Shown here: positions 21,924-31,054 of the stretch, piece after piece | Layout of the letters: each line of letters opens with the position of its first letter | Position numbering within the stretch: position 1 is the first letter of the stretch | Source: JAXJYR01 sp964593515 | Lineage (GTDB): Bacteria; Bacillota_I; Bacilli_A; Erysipelotrichales; Erysipelotrichaceae | NCBI GenBank assembly: GCA_964593515.1 | Contig: CAZQJH010000004.1 | Location: 1 to 35,669, forward strand | Reading direction: 5' to 3' | Length of the DNA stretch: 35,669 bases | Notes under the pieces: generated by a model | What the model saw: the letters and a program-made list of their open reading frames with translations, nothing else | What the model was told of the DNA's origin: nothing | The model's database searches: none | Program-made: the position numbers and the translations under genes

Positions 21924-23315
21924 CTAATCTAATTTTCCCCCATAATAATTAGAAAATTTACCTATGTTTGGTTCAATGACTTTTTCAATAAATTTACCAA
22001 GTTCAACTTCATTTAAATCATAAGAACGATAAGCATTATCATAATTTATATATACTACTGTACTATAAAATTCACTATTCTTACTTTTTTGAGCATAAGA
22101 TAATAAATCTTCATGCATTGAAGTTAATATATTCATTTCATATTCATTATTAGCTTGAATGATAATTTCACCACTTTCTAAATATAATTCCATCGTTGCT
22201 GTATTACTATGATATGTTGGTATTTCTTTCACAATATTTATATCGCTATTTCTAAAAATAAAACTAAAACCTTGCGAAGCGATAAAAATAATCCCAATAC
22301 TAATTAAAGCTTTTTTACTAATTTGAATTTTACGATTGGCTATAAATAACATAATAGCTAAAACTATTAATGTAAAACTAAGCATAAAGACAAAGTAAAT
22401 TAAACCATTATAAACATCAATTAATAAACATAAACAAATAGCACTAATATAAATAATTAATGGATAAATAAATTTACTAGTCGTCTTAGCTCCACTTTCT
22501 TCTCCTTTTTTCGTAATAAAACTTTGATAAGCTAAATAAATAGCCCCACCAGCAATAATTAACCAATATACCAATATATAACCATAATTACTAATTAATA
22601 CTGCCGTTCCAATTCCTTCACTACTATTTCCAAACATTTTTACTACAACCATTAATATTGATTCAAATAGCATTAAGATATTAAATGATTCTAACTCACT
22701 TATACTATAACCATAGCCAAGTCCCATGCTTGAAATACTTAAATCAACGAAAAATACTTCACACAAAATAATCGCTAGTGGTAATAACATATAGGCAAAA
22801 CAAGCAATAATAGCATCAATAATATTATTACATTTAATACAAACAAATGTATTAATAGCTTCAATTATAAAAGCAACAATAATACAACATAAATAAGTAT
22901 ATATTACATCTTGTAAGATTAATGTATTCATTAATAGCAATATAACACTTACACTAAAATATACAATAGTATAAGGAATAACCAAGATTCCATAGCCATA
23001 AATAAAACTAGTTTTAAACATATCTTGGCGACTAATTGGTAAAGATAAGAAAACATCACTTGCTTTACGATCATATAAATAATTATATAAACATAAAGGA
23101 ATAATAAAACTAGCAGCTAAAGCACACATTATTGAAAAGAATTTAAAGATATATACGGTCGTAGTATCATATTTATATTGAGCTGTTTCAATACCTACAG
23201 CAATTACAATAACTCCCATAAAAGTTGCAAATAAAACACTCATTAAAATAGCTTTAGCTTTATGCATATCCCATAAATGTTTTAAATATTGTTTATTAAT
23301 TTTCATAAACTCCAT
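21924..23315 (-). CDS. ABC-2 type transporter permease
   Basis: A 463-residue membrane protein with about ten hydrophobic segments, starting after a KINKQYLKHLWDM cytoplasmic end. RKASDVFLSLPISRQDMFKT is typical of exporter permeases of the bacitracin/YtrC type. The last 115 or so residues are a soluble tail, after the final helix. It overlaps the ATPase gene by 20 bp. An alternative start at 23306 is possible. Substrate unknown; with a YtrA-type regulator, a role in cell-envelope stress or peptide-antibiotic handling is inferred. Confidence 0.85.
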   Translation of the reverse strand: MEFMKINKQYLKHLWDMHKAKAILMSVLFATFMGVIVIAVGIETAQYKYDTTTVYIFKFFSIMCALAASFIIPLCLYNYLYDRKASDVFLSLPISRQDMFKTSFIYGYGILVIPYTIVYFSVSVILLLMNTLILQDVIYTYLCCIIVAFIIEAINTFVCIKCNNIIDAIIACFAYMLLPLAIILCEVFFVDLSISSMGLGYGYSISELESFNILMLFESILMVVVKMFGNSSEGIGTAVLISNYGYILVYWLIIAGGAIYLAYQSFITKKGEESGAKTTSKFIYPLIIYISAICLCLLIDVYNGLIYFVFMLSFTLIVLAIMLFIANRKIQISKKALISIGIIFIASQGFSFIFRNSDINIVKEIPTYHSNTATMELYLESGEIIIQANNEYEMNILTSMHEDLLSYAQKSKNSEFYSTVVYINYDNAYRSYDLNEVELGKFIEKVIEPNIGKFSNYYGGKLD

Positions 23316-24189
23316 ACCCCCTACTCTTTAATTCATAGATAAATAATTGTTCAAGGGAAACATTTAATGTTTCTTTCATGACTGGTTTTAAATTATCAAT
23401 ATATGCATCTACTGCTTGATAATCACCTTTAATTACCACATTACATACTTTTGAATGAATATCAATAGATAAAACTTCTAAAGCATTAAACCAATCAGCT
23501 TGTACTTCTTGATTAAAAGCTAATTGATAATGATGCATTTGATCTTTCGCATCACTAATAGCTCCCGATGTAATAACTTTATTTTGATCAATAATTCCAA
23601 AATAATCACAAATATCTTCTAATTCACGTAAGTTATGTGAAGATATAATTACGGTCATATCTTTTTCTTCAATCATAGTGGAAATTGCTTTTTTAAAGGT
23701 TAAACGCATCACTGGGTCTAATCCATCAAATGCTTCATCTAATAATAAATATTTAGGTGTTATCGCTAATGCAATACAAATAAATGCTTGTCGTTTCATT
23801 CCTTTAGAATAATTACGAATTAATTCATTTTCATCTAATTGAAAGATATTCATATAACGACGATAAATTATTTCATCAAAACTTGGATAAAAGTTTTGGT
23901 AGAATTGTTTCATTTTAGCTAATGAACTTTGAGCAAAATAATATGGATCATCACTTAGTAATAATACCTTAGCTTTAACCATGGCTTGATTATATACAGC
24001 TTCATTATCAATTAAGACTTCACCTTCATCATTTTTTAAAGCTCCACTTAATAAACGTAATAAAGTAGATTTTCCACTTCCATTAGGTCCAATTAAACCA
24101 AAGACACAACCTTGAGGAATTTTTAAATCTACATTATCAAGGACTAATTTGCTTTGATAACTTTTACTCACTTTTTTTAATTCAATCAT
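23296..24189 (-). CDS. ABC transporter ATP-binding protein
   Basis: A 297-residue ATPase with Walker A GPNGSGKST, a Q-loop-region SDDPYYF, signature YSKGMKRQ, Walker B YLLLDEAFDGLDP and the switch His in IISSHNLRELE. The last 80 residues form a small accessory domain typical of this exporter group. It overlaps the regulator gene by 8 bp and the permease by 20 bp, so all three are translated together. Confidence 0.93.
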   Translation of the reverse strand: MIELKKVSKSYQSKLVLDNVDLKIPQGCVFGLIGPNGSGKSTLLRLLSGALKNDEGEVLIDNEAVYNQAMVKAKVLLLSDDPYYFAQSSLAKMKQFYQNFYPSFDEIIYRRYMNIFQLDENELIRNYSKGMKRQAFICIALAITPKYLLLDEAFDGLDPVMRLTFKKAISTMIEEKDMTVIISSHNLRELEDICDYFGIIDQNKVITSGAISDAKDQMHHYQLAFNQEVQADWFNALEVLSIDIHSKVCNVVIKGDYQAVDAYIDNLKPVMKETLNVSLEQLFIYELKSRGYGVYEN

Positions 24190-24550
24190 AACTTTCCTCC
24201 TTAAACTCTTCTTTTATTTCCTTAATGAGTTCTTCTTGTTTGAACTTTAAGCACTTTAACTTCTTTATTTGTTTTTTAAATCCATCAAGTTCACTTTTAG
24301 TTATTCGCTCTTTTAAATCATCAGTAATAAAACAACCTTTACCACCTTCAGTATATATATAACCTTCACTTTCTAATTGTTGATATGCTTTAGCTACCGT
24401 ATTAGGATTAATCCCTAAATCACAAGCTAAGCTTCGCACAGATGGAAGTTTATCATGAGCTACTAAAATATCATTAATAACTAATTTCTCGACTTGACTT
24501 TTTAACTGTTCATAAACTGTTTCTTTACTTTGTGTATTAATAATAAACAT
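24182..24550 (-). CDS. YtrA-type GntR-family transcriptional regulator
   Basis: A short (about 122-residue) regulator with an N-terminal winged helix: TVYEQLKSQVEKLVI, LPSVRSLACDLGINPNT, VAKAYQQLESEGYIYT. The short C-terminal helix mediates dimer contact in YtrA proteins; no ligand domain is present. Three ATGs lie in a row; the third (24550) has the best spacing from AGGAG. It probably represses its own operon through the palindrome just upstream and is relieved by a stress signal not visible here. Confidence 0.9.
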   Translation of the reverse strand: MFIINTQSKETVYEQLKSQVEKLVINDILVAHDKLPSVRSLACDLGINPNTVAKAYQQLESEGYIYTEGGKGCFITDDLKERITKSELDGFKKQIKKLKCLKFKQEELIKEIKEEFKEESYD

Positions 24551-24565
24551 CATCATGCTCCTTTC

Positions 24566-24586
24566 TGTACTACTTTAACTAGTACA
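24566..24586. promoter_or_regulatory. Palindromic operator of the YtrA-type regulator
   Basis: TGTACTA-CTTTAAC-TAGTACA is a perfect 7-bp inverted repeat with a 7-bp spacer. It lies right after the -10 element, over the expected transcription start, the position of a self-repression operator. Confidence 0.75.
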
Positions 24587-24591
24587 CTTAT

Positions 24592-24620
24592 ATTATAATT
24601 AAACCTTTATTAAATGTAAA
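24592..24620 (-). promoter_or_regulatory. Promoter of the regulator-ABC operon
   Basis: TTTACA (24615-24620) and TATAAT (24592-24597) are 17 bp apart on the minus strand. Confidence 0.75.
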
Positions 24621-24664
24621 TATAACTAATCTTAACAAACTCTTAACATTGTTATCCCAAAAAG

Positions 24665-24673
24665 TGGTATAAT
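24665..24673 (+). promoter_or_regulatory. Extended -10 promoter of trkA-trkH
   Basis: TGGTATAAT is an extended -10 (TGn plus TATAAT); the -35 region is poor. A small ACGCT/AGCGT hairpin (about 24680-24693) follows in the short leader. The leader is too short for a c-di-AMP riboswitch. Confidence 0.6.
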
Positions 24674-24707
24674 GTGTATACGCTATTTAGCGTGAAGGAG
24701 TTTTAGT

Positions 24708-26066
24708 ATGAAAATTGTTGTTATGGGAGATGGGAAAGTTGGTTTTACGATAACTAAAAATCTTGCTGAAGAAGGTCATGATATTACCATTATCGAAAAC
24801 AAACCTACCGTTCTTAGTAATACTTTAAATTTATTAGATGTTGTTGGAATTCAAGGAAATGGAGCTAGTTTAGAAGTTCAGCTTAGTGCTGGAGTTAATC
24901 AAGCTGACTTAGTTATTGCCACAACTTCTACTGATGAACTAAATATCGCTTGTTGTTTAATTGCTAAGCGTTTAGGAGCTAAATCAACGATTGCTCGTAT
25001 TCGTAATCCTGAATATGTTAATAGCATGAGTTTAATTAAAGATGATTTAGGTTTAAGTATGTTCATTAATCCAGAGAAAGCTGCTGCGCGTGAAATTGCT
25101 CGGGCATTAACTTTCCCTGAAGCTATTAAAGTTAATTCATTTGCGAAAGGTCGTTTAACTTTAGTTGAAGTTAAAATACCTGAAAATAGTGCTTTAGCTA
25201 ATCTACAACTAAAACAATTAGATCATGGTTTAGTTAGTAATATCTTAATTTGTACTTTAGGTCGTAATAATGAAGTAATTATTCCTAATGGAAATACCAT
25301 TATACAAAGTGGTGATCGAATTTCCATTGTTGGTAAAAACAAAGATATTCGTCGTTTCTTACGTTTTATGGGTTTAAAAAACCAAACTATTCGTAATGTA
25401 ATGATTAGTGGTGGAGGTAAAATTGCTTTCTATTTAACTACTTCTTTATTAGAAGTTGGTTGTGATGTAACGATTGTTGAAAACAATCCTCAACGTGCTT
25501 TAGAATTAGTTCAACATTTCCCTGATGCAAATATTATTCAAGGTGATGGAACTGATCAAGAGTTATTATTATCAGAAGATTTAGAACATCAAGATGCTTT
25601 TATTGCTTTAACTGGTAATGATGAAGAAAATGTAATGATGTCCATGTTTGCTACTAGTGTAGGGGTTAAGAAAGTTATTCCTAAAGTAAATCGAATGACT
25701 TTAGGTTTTATCCTAGAGAAAATTGGTTTAGATTCTACTATTACCCCTAAAAATATTTGTGCTGATCAAATTATTGAATATGTTCGAGCAATTCAAAATA
25801 GTGTTGGTAGTAGTGTTGAATCAATGATGCATCTACAAGATGGAGCAGTTGAAGTCTTAGAATTTAGAGTTAAAAACTCATGTTCTTTCTTAAATAAACC
25901 TTTAAAAGATATAAAATTTAAACCAGGTATTCTAGTTGCTTCTATTACTCATCGTGGCGTAGTAAGTTTAGCTAATGGTAATAGTCATATTAATGATGGT
26001 GATTCAGTCTTAATTTTTAGTCAAATCCCTGGATTAGGAGAATTAAACGATGTTATTCAAGATTAA
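24708..26066 (+). CDS. trkA: Trk potassium uptake regulatory subunit TrkA
   Basis: A 452-residue cytoplasmic gating subunit of a potassium channel. Two halves each have an NAD-binding Rossmann domain (MVMGDGKVGF-type at residues 1-8 as VVMGDGKVG, and ISGGGKIAFYL at about 232) followed by a TrkA-C domain. GNGASLEVQLSAGV and GDGTDQELL are typical of the RCK fold. It overlaps trkH by 17 bp. TrkA-C domains in Bacillota often bind c-di-AMP; that is family knowledge, not visible here. Confidence 0.95.
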   Translation: MKIVVMGDGKVGFTITKNLAEEGHDITIIENKPTVLSNTLNLLDVVGIQGNGASLEVQLSAGVNQADLVIATTSTDELNIACCLIAKRLGAKSTIARIRNPEYVNSMSLIKDDLGLSMFINPEKAAAREIARALTFPEAIKVNSFAKGRLTLVEVKIPENSALANLQLKQLDHGLVSNILICTLGRNNEVIIPNGNTIIQSGDRISIVGKNKDIRRFLRFMGLKNQTIRNVMISGGGKIAFYLTTSLLEVGCDVTIVENNPQRALELVQHFPDANIIQGDGTDQELLLSEDLEHQDAFIALTGNDEENVMMSMFATSVGVKKVIPKVNRMTLGFILEKIGLDSTITPKNICADQIIEYVRAIQNSVGSSVESMMHLQDGAVEVLEFRVKNSCSFLNKPLKDIKFKPGILVASITHRGVVSLANGNSHINDGDSVLIFSQIPGLGELNDVIQD

Positions 26067-27552
26067 AAAAGCCGTAGCCCATTTTAATTGGGGTGTTATT
26101 TTAAACTTAATTGGTTTAGTTTTATTAGTTGAAGCTGCTTTAATGTTATTACCATTTATTGTTTCATTAATTTATAAAGAAACTAGTGGAATTTGTTTCT
26201 TAATTACCGCCGCAGCTAGTACAGTAATTGGTTTTCCTTTATCAATGCTTAAACCGACTAAGTCCACTTATTTTGCGAAAGATGGAATGCTAGGAGTTGG
26301 TTTATGTTGGTTAGTCGTATCTTTAGTTGGGGCTTTACCATTTTACTTATCTAATGAAATACCTTCATATATCGATTGTTTCTTTGAAACTGTTTCTGGT
26401 TTCACAACTACTGGTTCTAGTATTCTTACTAATGTTGAAGCTTTAAGTTATTGTATGATATTTTGGCGTAGTTTTACCCACTGGGTTGGGGGAATGGGAG
26501 TATTAGTCTTTGTTTTAGCTATTTTCCCTAAAGCTAATGATCGTACGATGCATTTTATGCGAGCTGAAGCACCTGGTCCAGTTATTGGTAAGTTAGTTCC
26601 ACGCCTTCAACAATCCGCAATGATTTTATATCTAATTTATATTGTAATGACCATTATTGAAATTATTCTTTTATTAATTGCGGGAATGCCTTTATTCGAT
26701 GCATTATGTAACTCATTTGGTAGTGCTGGTACTGGAGGATTTGCTATTAAGAATAGTGGATTTGCTTATTATGAAAATAGTGCTATTCACTGGATTGTCG
26801 CTATCTTTGTTATCTTATTTGGGGTTAACTTTAATATTTATTATTATATGCTAATTAAAGAATTTAAAAGTGCTTTAAGCGATCAAGAATTACATACTTA
26901 TTTTGGAATTATTATTGCTGCCATTGCTTTAATAACCTTAAATATCTATCACAATTATAATGATATCTTCATTTGTTTACGGGATGTAACCTTCCAAGTT
27001 GCATCCATTATCACCACAACCGGTTATTCTAGTGTTGATTTTAACTTATGGCCAACCTTCTCTAAGATTATTTTATTCTTATTAATGTTTATCGGTGCTA
27101 GTGCTGGTTCAACTGGTGGAGGAATTAAAGTTTCTCGAATTATGATTATTTATAAAAAAATACGTTTAGAAATTCAAAAGATTATTCATCCTAATAAAGT
27201 TAGTGCTATTACGATGAATGGTAAGGTTGTTGCGGATGAAACAGTTACCCAAACCTTAACTTTCTTTGGTTGTTATATGATTTTAGCTGGTTTCTTTACG
27301 TTAATTGTTGCTTTAGATAACTTTGATATGGAATCCACAATATCTAGTGTTATTGCTTGTTTAAGTAATATTGGACCTGGATTTGGAATTTGTGGAGCTT
27401 ATGGTAACTTTGCTTCATTCTCGGTTTTATCTAAAGTAGTTCTATCCCTAGCAATGTTATTAGGACGTTTAGAATTATATCCAATCTTAATTATGTGTTT
27501 CCCTTTCTATAGTGATCCAAAAATTAAGAAACGAATTATTAAAGACAATTAA
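26050..27552 (+). CDS. trkH: Trk potassium uptake channel subunit TrkH
   Basis: A 500-residue membrane channel subunit. Four pore-loop filters are seen: SGFTTTGSS, SAGTGGF, ITTTGYSS and NIGPGFG, each giving the Gly that lines the K+ filter. GASAGSTGGGIKVSR in the third repeat is the characteristic gate region. The gene starts inside trkA with GGAG before its ATG and ends at a strong terminator. Confidence 0.96.
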   Translation: MLFKIKKAVAHFNWGVILNLIGLVLLVEAALMLLPFIVSLIYKETSGICFLITAAASTVIGFPLSMLKPTKSTYFAKDGMLGVGLCWLVVSLVGALPFYLSNEIPSYIDCFFETVSGFTTTGSSILTNVEALSYCMIFWRSFTHWVGGMGVLVFVLAIFPKANDRTMHFMRAEAPGPVIGKLVPRLQQSAMILYLIYIVMTIIEIILLLIAGMPLFDALCNSFGSAGTGGFAIKNSGFAYYENSAIHWIVAIFVILFGVNFNIYYYMLIKEFKSALSDQELHTYFGIIIAAIALITLNIYHNYNDIFICLRDVTFQVASIITTTGYSSVDFNLWPTFSKIILFLLMFIGASAGSTGGGIKVSRIMIIYKKIRLEIQKIIHPNKVSAITMNGKVVADETVTQTLTFFGCYMILAGFFTLIVALDNFDMESTISSVIACLSNIGPGFGICGAYGNFASFSVLSKVVLSLAMLLGRLELYPILIMCFPFYSDPKIKKRIIKDN

Positions 27553-27590
27553 AAAAGAGTTTTAGCTCCATAGCTAAAACTCTTTTTTTT
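27551..27590. terminator. Bidirectional terminator after trkH
   Basis: A perfect 17-bp stem (27551-27567 with 27572-27588) with loop CCAT, A-rich on one flank and T-rich on the other. It ends both trkH and the converging lipoprotein gene. Confidence 0.92.
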
Positions 27591-27591
27591 A

Positions 27592-28167
27592 CTATTCGTA
27601 TAAATCCATGAAATCAACGATTTCGTATGGTACATCAGCTTCTGTTTTGTTTCCAGCCGCATCAATTGCTTCAATGTGCATTACAAAACTTCCTTTAACA
27701 CTTGTATCAAAATCAGTTACATCTTCACCATTAACACTTAATGTAAAGTATCCTTCACCTTCATTAGCTTCATCACGGTGTGCTAAGTAGATAGCTCCAT
27801 CTTGATCATAAATATCAACATGGTCAAAGATACTAGCTGGTGTATCAGCTCCAACACGAATACGTTCACGAGCATCAATACCAGGAGCAATACTATCTTT
27901 AATTGTTACTTTAGAGCTTCCTTTGTATTCTTTACCATCGTAACTAACTGTAATATTCATTGTTTGTTCTGTATCTAATAACGTTTCATCGTAGTCATAA
28001 GTAATATCTAAATCAGCTAAATCAACTTTATCACTTGATAAAAATAAACTTGGATCAATTTCCATTGCATATTCTAAAGTTACACTTTCTTCTTTAAAGC
28101 TTACTGGGTTACTACCACATGCTGCTAATAAACAAGCACATGCTAACATCATTAACATTTTTTTCAT
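27592..28167 (-). CDS. Lipoprotein with Ig-like domain
   Basis: A 191-residue exported lipoprotein. The signal ends in LLAACG with the lipidated Cys at about 17. The mature part has two beta-type stretches; the second, with SFVMHIEAIDAAGNKTEADV, is the DUF5011/bacterial-Ig end pattern (D-x-AGN). It stands alone with its own promoter. Role unknown, perhaps a wall-associated binding protein. Confidence 0.8.
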   Translation of the reverse strand: MKKMLMMLACACLLAACGSNPVSFKEESVTLEYAMEIDPSLFLSSDKVDLADLDITYDYDETLLDTEQTMNITVSYDGKEYKGSSKVTIKDSIAPGIDARERIRVGADTPASIFDHVDIYDQDGAIYLAHRDEANEGEGYFTLSVNGEDVTDFDTSVKGSFVMHIEAIDAAGNKTEADVPYEIVDFMDLYE

Positions 28168-28197
28168 TTAAAATTCCTCCCTAAAAAAAACTCACTA

Positions 28198-28226
28198 ATG
28201 ATACAACTAAGATACAAATATGTCAA
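28198..28226 (-). promoter_or_regulatory. Promoter of the lipoprotein gene
   Basis: TTGACA (28221-28226) and TATCAT (28198-28203) are 17 bp apart on the minus strand, with a GGGAGG site before the ATG. Confidence 0.75.
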
Positions 28227-28244
28227 CAATGTTTATAAAATAAA

Positions 28245-28277
28245 AACAAAAAAAGAATTTCCCGCGAAGGAAATTCT
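28245..28277 (-). terminator. Terminator of metG
   Basis: AGAATTTCC (28254-28262) pairs with GGAAATTCT (28269-28277) and is followed on the minus strand by a U-run. It lies 8 bp after the metG stop. Confidence 0.9.
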
Positions 28278-29150
28278 CTTTTGATTATCTTACAATACAA
28301 CCATTAGCTAAATCTTTTTGAATTGTTACAATATCTAAGTCATCTTCACTAGTAGCACATAAAATCATTCCTTGACTTTCTACCCCACGTAAAGTAACAG
28401 GTTTTAAGTTTGTCACAACTACCACACGTTTACCAACAACTTCTTCTGGTTTAAAGTATGAAGCAATACCACTAACAATTTGTCTTACTTCTCCCCCTAA
28501 ATCAACTTGTGATACTAATAAACGATCAGCTTTTGGATGTTTTTCCACTGATAAAACAGTACCAACTTTGAATTGTAATTTCGCAAAGTCTTCAATAGTA
28601 ACTTCACTTACTTCTTCTTTAGTTGCTTTTTTAGCTTCTTTCTTAGCTTCTTTAGCTGCTGCTTTTTGATCTTTTTCGAATTGTTCCATAAATTCTTTCA
28701 TATCAATACGTGCAAATAAGATTTCTGGTTTAGGATCTAAAGTATGTCCACATTCTAAAGCACCAAAATCTTGAATACTATTCCAATCACGAGCTGAAGT
28801 AGATAATTCATCTAAGATTTTTTCACTAGTTTCTGGCATAAAGCTTCCTAATAAGACAGCCGCAATACGAATACTTTCTAATAAGTGATATAAAACTGTA
28901 GCTAAACGATCTTTACTAGCTTCATCCTTAGCTAAAACCCAAGGAGCTGTTTCATCAATATATTTGTTACAACGTTTTAATAAAACAAAGATTTCATCAA
29001 TAGCTTCACCTACATGATATGTATCCATTTTAGCTTGAACTTTAGCTGGTGTTGCTTTAGCTAAATCTAATAATTCTTGGTCAATATCTTCCATAACTCG
29101 AGGATATGAAATAACTCCATCAAAGTATTTATTAGACATTGAAATAGTAC

Positions 29151-29622
29151 GGTTTACTAAGTTACCTAAAACATTAGCTAAATCAGAATTATTACGTTCT
29201 ACTACTAAATCCCAAGTAATAACTCCATCTTGAGCAAATGGCATTTCATGTAATACGAAATAACGTACTGCATCAACCCCAAAGTATTTAACTAAATCTT
29301 GTGCATAAATCGCATTACCTTTTGATTTAGACATTTTACCATCCCCAACTAATAACCAAGGATGTCCAAATACTTGTTTTGGTAATGGTTGATTTAAAGC
29401 CATTAACATAATTGGCCAATAAATTGTATGGAAACGTAAAATATCTTTACCAATGATTTGTACATCAGCTGGCCAATATTTCTTATATAATTCACCATGG
29501 TTTCCATCAACATCAAATCCTAATGAAGTAATATAGTTACTTAATGCATCAATCCATACATAAATAACGTGTTTATCATCAAAACTTACTGGAACTCCCC
29601 ATTTGAAAGAAGAACGAGATAC
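29151..29622. repeat. Tandem duplication in metG, first copy (472 bp)
   Basis: This 472-bp block, read through by eye, is identical to the next one (29623-30094). Boundaries share the 3-bp string TAC: AGTAC at the left edge, GATAC at the junction and right edge. That is the pattern of a short-homology tandem duplication. Confidence 0.92.
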
Positions 29623-30094
29623 GGTTTACTAAGTTACCTAAAACATTAGCTAAATCAGAATTATTACGTTCTACTACTAAATCCCAAGTAATAACTCCAT
29701 CTTGAGCAAATGGCATTTCATGTAATACGAAATAACGTACTGCATCAACCCCAAAGTATTTAACTAAATCTTGTGCATAAATCGCATTACCTTTTGATTT
29801 AGACATTTTACCATCCCCAACTAATAACCAAGGATGTCCAAATACTTGTTTTGGTAATGGTTGATTTAAAGCCATTAACATAATTGGCCAATAAATTGTA
29901 TGGAAACGTAAAATATCTTTACCAATGATTTGTACATCAGCTGGCCAATATTTCTTATATAATTCACCATGGTTTCCATCAACATCAAATCCTAATGAAG
30001 TAATATAGTTACTTAATGCATCAATCCATACATAAATAACGTGTTTATCATCAAAACTTACTGGAACTCCCCATTTGAAAGAAGAACGAGATAC
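29623..30094. repeat. Tandem duplication in metG, second copy (472 bp)
   Basis: Identical to 29151-29622. It carries, on the minus strand, the MetRS segment from GVPVSFDDKHVIYVW through KMSKS to VLGNLVNR in the original frame. The copy at lower coordinates repeats it in a shifted frame at first. Confidence 0.92.
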
Positions 30095-30733
30095 ACATAA
30101 ATCTTGTAATCCTTTCTTTAAGAAGTTATTAATCATTTCATTCTTTCTTGATTCTGGTTGAATGAATTCTGGATGTGTTTCAATATGTTCAATTAAACGA
30201 TCAGCATATTTTTGTAAGTTGAAGAAGTATGCTTCTTCACTTGATTTTTGTACTTCACGTCCACAATCAGGACATTTTCCATCAACTAATTGACTTTCGG
30301 TCCAGAATGATTCACAAGGTGTACAATATAACCCTTCATAAGTTCCTTTATAAATATCTCCTTGATCATATAAACGTTTGAAGATATCTTGAACAATCTT
30401 TTTATGGTTAGGATCAGTTGTACGAACAAATTTATCATATGATGTATTCATCATATCAAAACTATCTTTAACAATACCTGCTACATTATCAACAAATGCT
30501 TGAGGACTAATTCCTGCATCCTTAGCTTTTTCTTCAATCTTTTGACCGTGTTCATCTGTTCCTGTTTGGAATAACACATCAAATCCTTGTTGACGTTTAT
30601 AACGCGCAATAGCATCAGCTAAAACAATTTCATATACATTCCCAATATGTGGTTTTCCTGATGTATAAGTAATTGCTGTTGTCATATAAAACTTTTTCTT
30701 TTCACATTGATTACACATATATACTTCCTCCTA

Positions 30734-30950
30734 AAAAATAAAAAGGCCTTCGTTAAAGGACGAAAGCCGTGGTACCACCTTTATTCGTGTACAAATGTAC
30801 ACCTTTAATTCGTTAACGCCGAATACGTTTTTGCTTACTATTCACAAAAAAAGCTCCAGGGCCATCTTCCATCTAATCACTTAATGAATTTACACCAACC
30901 ATTCACTCTCTTAATAAGTAAACAAATGTACTCTTCCTATCTACGCTAGA
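30734..30950 (-). ncRNA. T-box riboswitch (Met) in the metG leader
   Basis: Uncharged tRNA-Met should bind this leader and allow read-through into metG. On the minus strand it shows the stem I parts GGAAGAGTA and AGAGAGTGAATGG, a specifier ATG (30863-30865) in GAAGATGGCCCTGGAGC, the T-box sequence AGGTGGTACCACGG (30767-30780), and a terminator (30745-30768; GGCTTTCG with CGAAGGCC) ending in a U-rich tail. The antiterminator would pair the T-box side instead. The specifier assignment comes from the usual GAA-codon-RCC-TGGAGC layout. Confidence 0.93.
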
Positions 30951-30953
30951 TAT

Positions 30954-30982
30954 ATTATATAAAAAATGATTTCACTTTACAA
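30954..30982 (-). promoter_or_regulatory. Promoter of the T-box/metG transcript
   Basis: TTGTAA (30977-30982) and TATAAT (30954-30959) are 17 bp apart on the minus strand, placing the transcript start at the beginning of the T-box stem I. The rest of the space to the gene at 31055 holds only that gene's terminator. Confidence 0.75.
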
Positions 30983-31027
30983 GAATAAGTTTAAAAACAA
31001 GTATGTTCACTTAACTTTTTCAACCAC

Positions 31028-31053
31028 TAAAAAAGCAAGCACTACGCTTGCTT
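31028..31053 (-). terminator. Terminator after the RDD-PHP gene
   Basis: AAGCAAGC (31033-31040) pairs with GCTTGCTT (31046-31053), loop ACTAC, with a U-run on the minus strand. It lies at the stop codon of the gene. Confidence 0.88.
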
Positions 31054-31054
31054 T

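Larger units (their letters stand above)
28285..30718 (-). pseudogene. metG: Methionyl-tRNA synthetase, frame broken by tandem duplication
   Basis: MetRS charges tRNA-Met in the cytoplasm. The 5' frame (30718 to 29579) encodes FYMTTAITYTSGKPHIGNVY with the HIGH-type motif, the zinc knuckle CTPCESFW...CPDCG, the WIDALSNYI region and the KMSKS loop, then leaves frame after LVNR and stops 13 residues later (total 379). The 3' frame (to 28285) holds the anticodon-binding domain and a C-terminal EMAP-like tRNA-binding domain (EDFAKLQFKVGTV, VSQVDLGG). An internal Met at 29409 opens this frame, with no good start site. The break is an exact 472-bp direct repeat; 472 is not a multiple of three. Removing one copy leaves 1962 bp, a 653-residue MetRS of usual size and fully in frame. 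A recent mutation or an assembly artefact is therefore likely. The T-box, ribosome-binding site and terminator are intact. Confidence 0.9.

Noticed and set aside
24674..24707. c-di-AMP riboswitch before trkA
   Set aside because: The leader is only about 30 nt; a ydaO-type riboswitch needs well over 100 nt.
28285..29409. Treating the 3' metG frame as a separate protein starting at the Met at 29409
   Set aside because: That Met is internal to MetRS, lacks a ribosome-binding site, and the frame is explained by the duplication.
29151..30094. Insertion sequence in metG
   Set aside because: The extra 472 bp is a copy of metG itself, with no transposase or terminal inverted repeats.
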